Shown: in pieces, positions 46,224-55,850 of the stretch
Position numbering within the stretch: position 1 is the stretch's first letter
How the letters are laid out: every line of letters starts with the position of its first letter
NCBI RefSeq assembly: GCF_964656455.1
Contig: NC_135717.1
Coordinates: forward strand, 8,151,033 to 8,215,032
DNA length: 64,000 nt
DNA from: Halichoerus grypus
Lineage: Eukaryota; Chordata; Mammalia; Carnivora; Phocidae
Reading direction: 5' to 3'
Notes under the pieces: model-generated
The model's input: the letters and a program-made list of their open reading frames with translations, nothing else
The model's database searches: none
What the model was told of the DNA's origin: nothing
Position numbers and translations under genes: made by a program

Positions 46224-46375
46224 TGCTCTTGATGGAGCACGTCCCATGCCGTGAATTGAACATGCTTTATCTCAGTTATCTCCAGAGAGGGAACGTCATT
46301 TGCCCACAACCACACAGGATACAACAGGGATGGAACCTGGATTCCAAGCCAGGCTTCTCTGAGGCCACCGTCTGA
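46224..46375 (-). repeat. MIR
   Basis: catgctttatctcagttatc, gaacgtcatttgcccacaac, cacacaggatacaac and agggatggaacctggattcc follow antisense MIR, with an internal gap. Confidence 0.82.
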
Positions 46376-47886
46376 AGGGTCTTCAGATGTTCTGTGTAGG
46401 GGGCTGGGCGGGGGGTGGGGGGTGACAGAAGGAGGCTGGTAGGTGGCCTTGGGCCCCTTACAGCCCTGTCTTAGCCAGAGCAGCTTCCATTTGTTCCCCT
46501 GACCCTGTGGCTGGAAATGAAGTAGAAAAAGCCCCAGGGACTACCCCACTCAGAAACTGGGGTTGCCTTTTTGTTTGAGTCCTCGTGGTTTCACTGATAA
46601 AGCCATTTTGAATTCGTAGTCAAGATTGGCTATTTGATTAGCTTGCCAGGTGAGCCTGAAAGAAACACCAGATGAACTAACTCTTTGGATGCAAGTTACA
46701 GACAATAAGCAGAGAATACTTTCCTTGCTCCAGCCCAGGGGTGCTGGGGGAGAGGGCCCACCTCCCCAGGCCCAGAAGGAGCAGGGAGCCGAGGCAGGCC
46801 TAGCCTGGGGGCTTTAGGAGGGGAGCCTCACAGAAGCCCTGCAGATGCCCCCCCGCCAATTTAATACAGGCCAACAGCTGACATACCTACTCTAAAGGCG
46901 AGCAGTTTCAAACCGATCGGTGACGTTCTGAAGACTGGTTTCCTTTGGGAAAATTTTCTTTTAAATTCGGCCACTATTGGCACTTTTTAATTTTTGGTAT
47001 TTAATACATCTTTAACACTTGGCTGAGAGGCTGGAGTTCAGGCAGAGAGAAAGTTAAAATGTTAAGGAGCTGTGCCCTTTGAGGATCTGTCAGAAATGTT
47101 GAAAAAGCATCCTGGAAATTCTCATCAGGGAAAAAAGCAGGATTGCAGGCATCCACAGCCATGTGGCAGCACCCCCCCGCCCCCCCATCTCCCGGCAAGG
47201 GCTGTGCCTGCGCCCGTGGGGCCTCGGCTCCAAAGCCACTGGTCTTGCTCTGGACCTCGTCACCTCCTGGCGTCGGTTGCCACTAGATGACTTAGAACAA
47301 AAATTGCAGTTTCTGCATCCAGGTGCCTGTCCTCGTGAGACGCTTTCCCAGGACAATTTCCGCCTCTTTCGGCCTAGTTGGAAGTGCCCGTGTGTTCCGA
47401 GCCCCCACGGTTTTGCTGCCAGCCCTGCCACCTCCCCATCCCTTCGGACCTGGGGCTGTCAGATGTTTAGAATATTTCTACATCGTTTTGGAGGGGACGC
47501 CCTCCTCTGCCCTTCCCTGGGAAAGTTCTGGCCCGGGTGAGCGGTGTTTTCTGTAACTGGCCACCTCCTCCTTGTTCCTAAGCCCAGACACTGGCCAGTG
47601 TGCAGCGCGTTGTGCAAGAAACAGCTGTTGTTTTGACAAAGGACGGGCTGGCCTTACTTTTTGAATTACCAGAGTGAGTCAGGAGGTCATCTATTCCAGG
47701 CCTTTGCTCCTGGGCAGGTGGACAGTGCAGACCGTGAACGCTCGTGCGTGGGACGCATGATGTAAAATATATTTCTGTATGTAAACCTGTATTTTTTCAC
47801 ACGAGCAGGATTTAAGAAAGGAACATATAGTACCGTTTTTCCAATTTGGTAATACATGCACATGGCTAAAATACTCAGAAGATGTA
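46376..47886. other. Unassigned intronic sequence
   Basis: AT-rich parts at 46900-47060; GC-rich at 47160-47530. No exon or repeat recognised. Confidence 0.45.
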
Positions 47887-48428
47887 CACTTGACCCTTGA
47901 ACAGTGAGGATTAGGGGCACCGACCCACAGCATAGTCGAAAATCCACGTATAACTTTTTTTTTTAAGATTTTATTTATTTATTTATTTGACAGAGAGACA
48001 CAGCGAGAGAGGGAACACAAGCAGGAGGAGTGGGAGAGGGAGAAGCAGGCTTTCCGCTGAGCAGGGAGCCCGATGTGGGGCTCGATCCCAGGACCCCGGG
48101 ATCATGACCTGAGCCGAAGGCAGACGCTTAACGACTGAGCCACCCAGGCGCCCCCGACATATAACTTTTGATGCCCCCGAAACTTAACCACTCAGAACCT
48201 ATAGTTGACTGGGAGCCTTGACCAATAGCATAAATAGTCGATTAACTCGTACTTTGTATGTCACATGTATTATATACTGTATTCCTGCAATAAAGTCAGC
48301 TAAAGAAACGAAAATGTTATTAAGGAAATCATAAGGAAGAGAAAAGACATTTACGGTGTTGCGCTATAAAAAATGCTCACCTAAGTGGCCCCGCAAAGTT
48401 CAAACCCGTGTTCTTCGAGGGTCAGCCG
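47887..48428. mobile_element. Tigger-like (TcMar) nonautonomous DNA transposon, interrupted by a SINE
   Basis: Left end cacttgacccttgaacagtg and the right end (reverse complement cggctgacccctcgaagaac read with divergence) form terminal inverted repeats of about 20 bp. A TA precedes the left end. Internal phrases (cagcatagtcgaaaatccac, cttaaccactcagaacctat, gcaataaagtcagctaaag, cataaggaagagaaaagac) match a common Tigger2-type element. There is no transposase, so it is a dead internally deleted copy. A SINEC was later inserted at 47959-48155. Confidence 0.8.
47959..48155 (-). repeat. SINEC inserted into the Tigger-like element
   Basis: Full-length young-type SINE; the reverse complement starts gggggcgcctgggtggctc. 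Flanking 10-bp duplication tataactttt at 47949-47958 and 48160-48169 is Tigger sequence. Confidence 0.96.
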
Positions 48429-48480
48429 TCCGCTGAAGGGCAGGTCCATCTCCCCCCCCCACCCCCAAAGCCTTCTCAGA

Positions 48481-48770
48481 GCCAAGCAGTTACAAATATC
48501 TTTTGTATCTTTCTGGAGACAATCAAAGCTTATGTAAGGATATGTATAGATACCCTTTCAAACAATACTAGCATTGTTTTTGCACTTTGCTCTTTTTGCT
48601 TCAATATATCTTGAAGATCATCCCATCTCCTGGTGCATATGGGACCTTTCTTTTTTTTTTCTTTAAACTGTTATCGAATGATCCTTGAGTAGATACGTCG
48701 ACGCACTCTTTGTTGGATACTTCAGTTGGTTCCCAGTTTTTGCTTTCCCCCTTCCCCTTTTTCTGAGGTT
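48481..48770 (-). repeat. Old L1-like LINE fragment
   Basis: caatatatcttgaagatcat, cccatctcctggtgcatatg and gttggatacttcagttggtt match antisense old L1 3' sequence; it directly follows the Tigger-like element. Confidence 0.55.
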
Positions 48771-51291
48771 TTAGTGCTTTTCGGATGTGGGGACTCTCCA
48801 TGCTCTTTTTTTTTTTAATAAGTGATCAGTGACTCAGGGACTGAGGGTTCTGTATTTTAGGCCCCCACTGCCACCTCCCCTAAACCCATTAAATTCCCTT
48901 GTTAATGTGTCATTATATTTGACACTTTGAGAATAGGCAGGCTGGGTAGATAATAAAACAGTATTTGGCTTATGTTTAATAGCTGTCTCTTCTCTGCGTT
49001 GTCCCAACAACCTTAGAAAGCCTCAGAAGGTGTCCTTCAGAAGGACTCGGTGGTGGTTTTGCAAGGGACCCGGTCAAGGATCGTGAGCCCCAAGTCTGAC
49101 CAACCAAACCCGGGGCCGGGCAAGCGCAGGCTCTCCTCCTCGCTGTGCCAGTCTGTTTTCATGGTGGCGGGTGGCGGCACTCTATTAACATTAGGAGCTT
49201 CCCGTTGGTTTCTCATGTGGGACCTGCGTATGTCTGCACACGTGGGGAAGGGAGTGTGGGGGGCCCGTGGTGGGTCCCCAACAGCCAGCAGCAGGTCACC
49301 CCAGGCGCACTGGCCCCACGGCTTTGTGACAAAGGTGGGTTTGCTGCCTTCCATCAAGGGACCTGTCCTGGGCTCAGCACTTCTGAGTTGGGCTTTCTGA
49401 CAGACATGCCCGTGGGGCTCCTGGCACCAGGCTGGGCTGGACTCCAGTGAGAGGGACATGTGGGGACCCCAGGGCTCTTCCATGTCTCCCGCGGCACTGC
49501 CCCCACCGTCCCCACGCCAGTCCCCCTGGATGGCAAGGTGGGGGGGGGTCAGGGCCAGGCCCCACGGTCACCTCTGTGTCCCCAGCATCCAGCAGTTCTG
49601 GCTGACTGGGTGACACCCCCTCCCAGGAAGGAGGGTCCTCCTTGAAAGCAGCCCGAGCTCTTTGTTTTTCTCCACGTTTTCTGCATCTGCGGGCGATGGG
49701 AACAAAACATCAACTCTACTTTTTCTGTCATATTTCAATATTGGCGTTGCTCCCCACTTCTTGAAGCCTCCTTTTATAACTTCTGCTGCTGCCGCTTAAA
49801 TATAGCCGTCTAAGTCCTCCTCCTTACCAGATTGTTTATATTTTTGAAAAGCCTTCTGCTTATCTGCGATTGCTCTCTCTTCGCCGTCTCCGTCCCCGCA
49901 TCGCCACATTGGTTTTGGTTGCTCTTTTTTTCCTGCCTTCACTCGACTGGGATGTGTTTCAAATGTGGTCTATCAAAATGTGCAGTGTTTCCCTCTTTTC
50001 TGCAGTAGCTTTGACATCTGTTCTTGAATCCTAGCCCATGTTATTCTTTTGGACTTGTTTGCCCAAGATTTGCTGTAATGCCAGAAACACGAAAGGGGAG
50101 AGTGTGGTGGGGGGGGTGTCTGTGCCCCCTCCCCCACCGCCCTCCCCCCTTAAAACTGTCTACAATTTCCAAGTTGACAGCACACTGGATGTTGGCTCCA
50201 GTGCCCTGTCGTCTCGTCTGGCAGCGGCCCACACTGTCATGTGCGAGTGGAGCGCCCACCAGGAGGCCCTGCAGACCTGCTTGGGTTACTTCCGCCCAAA
50301 AGGGAAGCAGGTGGAACTTCGTGGGGTGGCTGGGGGTGTGGGGAGGACTCGCAGGCTTCCTGGGCATCTCTGGAAGGATCTCCATCTCTGATTTCCCTCG
50401 CCTTGCGGTCTTCGATTGGGTCCTTGCTCTGCTGGGCCTCAGGGGAGGGGCCGTACCGCAGAGAAGCCACCGGGAGCAGCCACACTGAATCCTAAGCAGA
50501 ATGTGTCTTTCATCACGGAGGCCACTCAGCGAGCAAAGGGGCCTTTCGGTGACCACAGGCGCGTGTCCTTGTGCCCCTGCTGTCAGCCAGGACACCACTC
50601 TGGGCCCATCTGCCGCAGCCTTGTTTGAAACCGGCCCTGTTGGCAGCGTCTCCCAGAATTCCCGAAGCCAGGGCACAGGTTCTCTGATGCTTGAGTGTCA
50701 TTTTGTCACGTGGGCAGAGGTCCTCTTACAGGGGACCCGCTCCTGGCGACTCTCAGGGTTTCAGTACGAGGAAAATAGTTGGAGGATAACCAGTGTTTCC
50801 AGGTGCCTCATTTTCAGACTTGACCACATCCTGCAAATCACGATTCTTGGAAATTGCCTCTTAAAGGTCCCTCCTGAAAACGAGTAACAGGTTAATTTGG
50901 ATCGTCCTGGACGTGGTGCCTCGCATATATTAGACCCACAGTAAATGCTGTTAATGAAAGCAAACCAGGTATCACCACAAAAGATCCCAGGCCCACACTG
51001 TTGAAGACAAATAGATTACCCCCCCGAGAAGCCCAGAGTAAAGCCGAAGAACCAGGGCGCAGAGATGGGGCAAGAAGGAACGCTTGTTACGAACAGAGAC
51101 GAGCCACTCCCGGGTGGGATGGCATCTGGGCATCGGCCTGACTCAGGGTTTAGGAAAGAGAAACAATTTGCGTTCTGTCATAGAAGCAGACATTTGTGAG
51201 GTGCGCATGGAAACAGGGCACGTCGGGCTGAGCCAGTTTGGTGTTCTGGGACCAGCGCTCGGGCTGGAGGGGAACTGCCTCAGTGTCCACT
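48771..51291. other. Unassigned intronic sequence upstream of exon 2
   Basis: Largely GC-rich with G/C runs at 50107-50155. A MIR/L2 3'-end scrap is likely at 50905-50960 (gtgcctcgcatatattagac then cacagtaaatgctg). ORFs of up to 211 codons on the minus strand (50041-50676) have no domains and are not called. Confidence 0.45.
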
Positions 51292-51307
51292 CCCCCCCCC
51301 CCCCCCC
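51292..51307. repeat. C16 homopolymer 140 bp before exon 2
   Basis: A run of 16 C on the + strand; likely length-unstable and prone to sequencing error. Confidence 0.95.
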
Positions 51308-51414
51308 GCCTGCCCCGCCTGCCGCCACTATCCCCTACTGCCCCGGAGCCACGGGGACCTCTCCTGGGTTCTGGTCAAATGCAAATGTGATCCCCTCTGG
51401 TACGCAGCGCGGTG

Positions 51415-51447
51415 ACAGTCTCGTCCCCCCTTTTTGTGTCTCCACAG
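51415..51447 (+). other. CUX1: Splice acceptor region of CUX1 exon 2
   Basis: A pyrimidine-rich tract (tctcgtccccccttttt, 51419-51435, then gtgtctcc) leads into the acceptor cacag at 51443-51447. A plausible branch point is the A of ggtgaca at 51415, about 33 nt upstream. A second AG follows immediately at 51448-51449, but its use would shift the frame by two, so the first AG is chosen. Confidence 0.85.
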
Positions 51448-51558
51448 AGGGAACTCGATGCCACCGCAACGGTACTGGCGAACCGGCAAGATGAAAGCGA
51501 ACAGTCTAGAAAGCGGCTCATCGAGCAGAGCCGAGAGTTCAAGAAGAACACTCCAGAG
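51448..51558 (+). CDS. CUX1: CUX1 exon 2 (internal coding exon, partial gene)
   Basis: This internal exon of 111 nt encodes 37 residues in phase 0, beginning [20 protein letters not shown] and ending [10 protein letters not shown] recognise it as the second coding exon of CUX1. It is shared by the full-length homeodomain factor (CDP/Cux p200: coiled coil, three cut repeats, homeodomain) and by CASP, the Golgi membrane splice product of the same gene. It follows either of two known short first-exon peptides and precedes the exon starting DLRKQV. The peptide is highly charged and fits the start of the N-terminal coiled coil; it contains no cut repeat or homeodomain. This N-terminal region is reported to inhibit DNA binding in full-length CUX1 and is removed in the processed p110 form. 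The 5' edge follows a polypyrimidine tract and cacag; the 3' edge is GAG before gtgagg. No stop or frameshift is seen. Because length is a multiple of three, skipping would keep the frame. Identity is from recognition, not a database search. Confidence 0.97.
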
Positions 51559-51564
51559 GTGAGG
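51559..51564 (+). other. CUX1: Splice donor of CUX1 exon 2
   Basis: The donor gtgagg follows exon-terminal GAG, a good match to the U1 consensus. It falls exactly where the known CUX1 exon ends (…NTPE). Confidence 0.9.
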
Positions 51565-54500
51565 CCACAGTACCGTCCCGGTCTCGGTGCGGGGTCTCCC
51601 CGTCCCCGTCCGTGTCCAGGAGCCGTGTTGTAAGCAGACTGCGTTCTCCTCTGCGGGCTGGGGGACCGGGGCGCTGGTAGGCTGTCTGGATGCCAGGAGG
51701 CACGAGCTCATTCCAGAGGCAGATACCGACCCGGTTGGGTGTTTGCGAGCACGTGGCCAGTTGTGTGGCCCATCCGGGCCTCTGGGCCCCCGCGCTCCTT
51801 GCCCACGTCTGTTAGCACGCCACCCCAAGTCCTCAGGAGCACTGAGCATAGTGGGATGGGGTGTGGGGGTCCTCAGAGGGCCCCTTCCCTGGTGTGGTGG
51901 GTGGCTGCACCCATCTGAGGATGCAGTGTGCCGATCCTTCCTGTAGAACAGACATTTAGCCTGGTAGGGCCTGTTAAACGCTTCTGTTTCCTGAAATACG
52001 CTTTAAAGGGCACTGCAAACGTGCTCCTCACGGGCTTTTTTTTTTTTTTTTTCCCCTTGTAAGTACATGTTTGAAAGGCAGTGTTTAGGGGGGCTCGGGC
52101 AGCATTTTCCCAGTCTGTTGCCTAGGCCTCTCGTTCCCTCAGTCCCTATCAAAGGCTTTGTAAGACGTGAAAAGCAAGGAGAGTTTGAAAGACAGTTGAA
52201 CAGATGTGGGAATTGCTTTCTGGGAGCTCCTGCCGGTTTGCCCCACGATGGTTCTCGTGCCGTGGGCCCTCGCCCCAGCCTCCTGCACCCTCCCCCTCAG
52301 GTGAGAGCGGATCGCAGGTGCCCATGTGCCTCTGTGGAGGACAAAGGAGCAGGTCTGGAAGGAAAGCTGCCTTCTGGGAGGCATGCCTCTGATTTGCCCA
52401 GTATTCCTGAAAAAAATGATACGCGATTTGAACTTTTAAAAGTAGACTCGTTTCCCGTGTGCCAATGTTCAAGGGCATGCTGTTGTCAATCATTTTGGGA
52501 AACAAATAATTAACCCTCTATTTTCAGAATAACTATTTGGGGGAGAAAACAGGATAGCCCAGTGGGAAGCAAGGGGGCTCTCCAGGGGCAGATCCCCTTA
52601 AGGGTTTTAAATTTTAGACCCGCTACCCCCACCCTCCTTACCCTCACCCGGCCTGCCGTTAAATGTGGCTCTTGCATGTGTTATCCAAGCAAAAGTGCAC
52701 ATTGTAGTGATCTGTGCCAGGTTGCCCTCTTCCACGAGGGGATGGGGGAGCTGCTGCGCTCCGTGGTCCACCTTGTCACCAGTAAAGACTAGGGCCGACA
52801 AAACAGCCAGGCAGCAGGACCCCCTTCTTCTAGTCGCTCTCCTCCTGTCAGGCCGCTTCAGAGCAGGCCTTCCTGGAGGGTCTAGCTGTGGGGTTTCCCA
52901 AGCTGTCCTCCTTGTGTTTGACCCCCTGTCCCCTGGCTGACCCCCTTCACCTCTGTCTCTCCGGCCACTCTTCACACTGTTCCAGTAACGAGCTGTCCTC
53001 CGCTGTCCTGGGTTCTTACTTCCCTTCCCTTGCTGACCCCAAGTCCAGGGGTTTCTGTAGAAAATCTAAAGCAGAAGGTCAAGGTCATCCTTCCAAGGCA
53101 GCAGACAACACTAAGTAAACATGACCTGTCCTGTGGTAAGTGCTGTGAGGAGGAGTGGAGAATTGGGTTCCTGGATGTTCCTCTGGAGGCCCAGGCTCCT
53201 GTCAGGTCCAAGGGCTGGGGCCCCCTGAGGTGGGGCGGTGCTTCCCCTCGGACCCCTGAGGGCCCAGCTGATAAATTCTGGGTACAGCCCCTCCACTGAC
53301 ATGGAAACGGGGGACCAGCTCACAGAGCTTGAGGAGGCCCCACCTGAAATGTTGCATTTTTCTCTCCCGATCCCAGTAAATAGAAGAGGCTCAGGGAAGA
53401 AGCGGCCTTGGGTGGTAAATGACATTTGGGGCATTTCTTTGCAGGGCACATTTTTAGACACTATCTTCCATGGAGAAGGGCCCTGGCCTTTGCCAGAGGG
53501 TCGAGGCTAGTGCTCGCTCAGGCTTCTCCTTCTGCGGTAAGGAGAGCGTTGCTGCCACAGGAATTTCCAGGAAGCTGGGAAGGGTGAAGCTGCTTACAGG
53601 CTCCCGCACCTCCCCTTGCATTTTCCTATCCCAGGTCTGTCCTTGAAATCTGGGTGGGGTCCCTGTGGGAACGCCGAGGCGAGAACGGGTGGAAAAGACA
53701 GTCAGGTTCACTTATGCCAGCAACCAACCAGAATTCTCAGTAAATAGTGAAGCCACTGAAGGCCAGAATGAGGGTGGGGGCGAGTAGCTATAGCCAAGGC
53801 TTCTGGGGTACACGGAGGGAAGGAGTACGTGAGTGTGTGGGCGGGGGGGCGGCTGGATCCGGTGAGTGCGGGGCCTGGGATCCAGAGGGGATATTCTATT
53901 GTCTGTTTGTTTGGGATCTCAGTGCAGGGGGGGTGGCCCTGATATTTCTCCAACACCAGTTATTTCTTGTGACTATACTGCTGGGCGGACCACTCAGCAC
54001 CTGAGCAAATTAACACTTATTGTCAAGGAAACTCTTTCAGAGATTAGGCATATGAAAATGAAGGTTGCTTAGGACTTTGTTCTCAGGGGTTAAAAAAAAA
54101 AAAAAATTGGCTTGTTGGCGGGAAAGGCATCTTCCTCGGGTGGACCCAGACCAGGATGCTCACACCTCACAAAGTTGGGCCTCCAGGTGAGGAGCGGGCC
54201 CTTGTTCCGGGGTGAACAGCGTGGCAGAGTCAGGGCCACGGTGTGCCCGCTGGTTTGCACCTAGTGTGCCCATGGCTGATGAAAACGCTGCAGGCCCTCT
54301 TTGTTCTGGGGAAGAAGACAATGCGCTCCTAGTGTCTACCGAATAGCTAGTGAATCTAATGTGCAGGATTAGGCACCAGAGAAAAGTCAGAGGTGAGTAA
54401 GGTGGTCTCCCGACAGGGACATTATATTTTCCAACCTGGCCCTGCCTGAGGGCAGCTGGAAAAGCTCAAGTGCAGAGGGAAAGGTGGGCTCTGCAGGTGG

Positions 54501-54850
54501 CCTCGTAGCCGCGGGCGGCTCCTTCCTTTCTGGATGAGCCATAGGAGCACCGAGGGGCAGGTGCCACGCTGGCCAGAGCCTCGGAGGTTTCTCATTTAAA
54601 GGACTTTTTTTAAAAAAAGTTTCAGTTTTGTCATTAGAATTATACATTTACAGTCAGTTGATATTATCGCTTACGTCTTTTTAACCCCCAAATTGTAGTC
54701 AAGTTGAAGAACATTGCAATTACTTCAAAAATAAAGTTTTATACGTTGCTTTGATTCAGAAAAATCCCTTTCAAAGAAAAGTGGTTTTTAATTTTAACTT
54801 TGTAACGAAACATCCATTCCCTATTGAATTAATAATTGAGCGTTGAACAT
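51565..54850. other. Unassigned intron 2 sequence
   Basis: No exon 3, SINE or LINE recognised in 3.3 kb. T run at 52037-52053. AT-rich at 54600-54850. Confidence 0.45.
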
Positions 54851-54854
54851 AAAA

Positions 54855-55006
54855 GACTGGGGTATTTCTAGGTTCTGTCACTTTCCATACAGATTACCTC
54901 AGGTGACTTATAGCCTGGTGGCTCTGGCAGACTACTTAGCTTCCCAAAGTCTCAGTTTTGTCATCTATCCGAAGTGTGATGATAGGGCCCAGCTCACAGG
55001 GTTGCT
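54855..55006 (+). repeat. MIR, left part
   Basis: ggctctggcagactacttag, cttcccaaagtctcagtttt, gtcatctatcc, gtgatgatagggcccagctc and acagggttg follow MIR up to its gggttgttgtgagg segment, where a TG-rich minisatellite begins. Confidence 0.75.
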
Positions 55007-55530
55007 CTGTGTGTGTGTACTGTATGGTGTGTGTTTGTGTGTATGTTGTATATGTGTATGTGTATGGTATGTATTTTTTCTGTGTGTATGGTGTGTATTT
55101 GTGTATGTGAGTGGTGTGTATTTGTGTGTATTTTTGTGTGTGTATGTGTATGGCATGTATTTGCATGTATTTGTGTTTGTGTATTTATGTGTGTGTATGC
55201 GGTGTGTGTGTATGATGTGTATGTGTGGTGTGTATTTGTGTGTGGTGTGTATTTGTCTCTGTATTTGTGTTTGTGTGTGTAGGGTATGTGTGTGTGGTGT
55301 TTATTTGTATGTTGTATGGTGTATATGTGTGGTGTGTATCCGTGTGTATTTGTGCATGGTATGTATTTTTTTCTGTGTGTGTGTGGTGTGTATTTGTATG
55401 CGTGAGTGGTGTGTATTTGTGTGTGTGTATGGTGTGTATTTGTGTATATATGTGAATGGTGTGTATTTTTTTGTGTATGTATGTATGTGTGTACGGCATG
55501 TATTTGTGTGTGTGTATTTGTGTATGTGCA
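55007..55530. repeat. TG-rich minisatellite expanded inside a MIR
   Basis: About 520 bp of imperfect units like tggtgtgtatttgtgtgta with TG/TATG variation, almost free of C on the + strand. The long ORFs on both strands (230 codons +, 187 codons -) are products of the repeat. Alternating purine-pyrimidine stretches could adopt Z-DNA. Confidence 0.95.
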
Positions 55531-55600
55531 CGTGAACGTGTGGAGGGCTTCGCACAAGCCTGGCGTCTAGAGTCCAGGACATGTTCGTTACTGGTGTGAA
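55531..55600 (+). repeat. MIR, right part
   Basis: gtggagggcttcgcacaagc, ctggcgtctagagtccagg and acatgttcgttactgg align with the MIR 3' end (…gcgcttagcacagtgcctgg… to …aatgttagct). Confidence 0.55.
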
Positions 55601-55734
55601 CTTGGAACACACTGCGGGACACGGTCGATTTCTGCTCCTTAAAGCTAGCTCAGGGAACTTTAAAACGACACAACAAATGCAGGTAGTTTCAGCTTAAAAT
55701 ATTTCAAAAGTTGGTTTGTGGTAATAGGTAATCG

Positions 55735-55850
55735 TTTTACAAATACTTTTTGAACACCTTCCATGTGCCAGATGGTTCTACCCTGAGGATACAATCCTAT
55801 CCTTGTTCTTAAAGAGTTCCTTATCTTTCTTAGCAGCAAGCACAACATCC
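55735..55850 (-). repeat. L2 3' end
   Basis: caaatactttttgaacacct, tccatgtgccagatggttct, gaggatacaatcctatcctt and gttcttaaagagttccttat match antisense L2. Confidence 0.75.

Larger units (their letters stand above)
1..51447 (+). other. CUX1: CUX1 intron 1 (3' part)
   Basis: Everything upstream of exon 2 is inferred to be intron 1, because exon 2 has a normal acceptor and no CUX1 first exon is recognisable here. I looked for the two known first-exon peptides (starting MAANVGSMFQ and MLCVAGARLK) and saw neither, nor a CpG island of promoter size. The intron holds 15 of the 16 SINEC copies, old L1, L2 and MIR relics, a Tigger-like element and several repeat-poor AT-rich blocks. Unannotated promoters or noncoding transcripts inside it cannot be excluded. 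Confidence 0.85.

Noticed and set aside
50041..50676. 211-codon minus-strand open frame
   Set aside because: No domain, GC-rich, overlapped by several other frames.
51412..51447. Upstream in-frame extension of the CUX1 exon
   Set aside because: The frame is open back to a GTG at 51412, but this is the polypyrimidine tract and acceptor; the known exon starts at AGG.
1..51447. Alternative CUX1 first exon (peptide beginning MLCVAGARLK or MAANVGSMFQ)
   Set aside because: No matching sequence followed by a donor was seen; the first exons must lie upstream of the window.
54843..55535. 230-codon plus-strand and 187-codon minus-strand open frames rich in Cys/Val or His/Thr
   Set aside because: They are translations of the TG-rich minisatellite; periodic repeats without stops in several frames.
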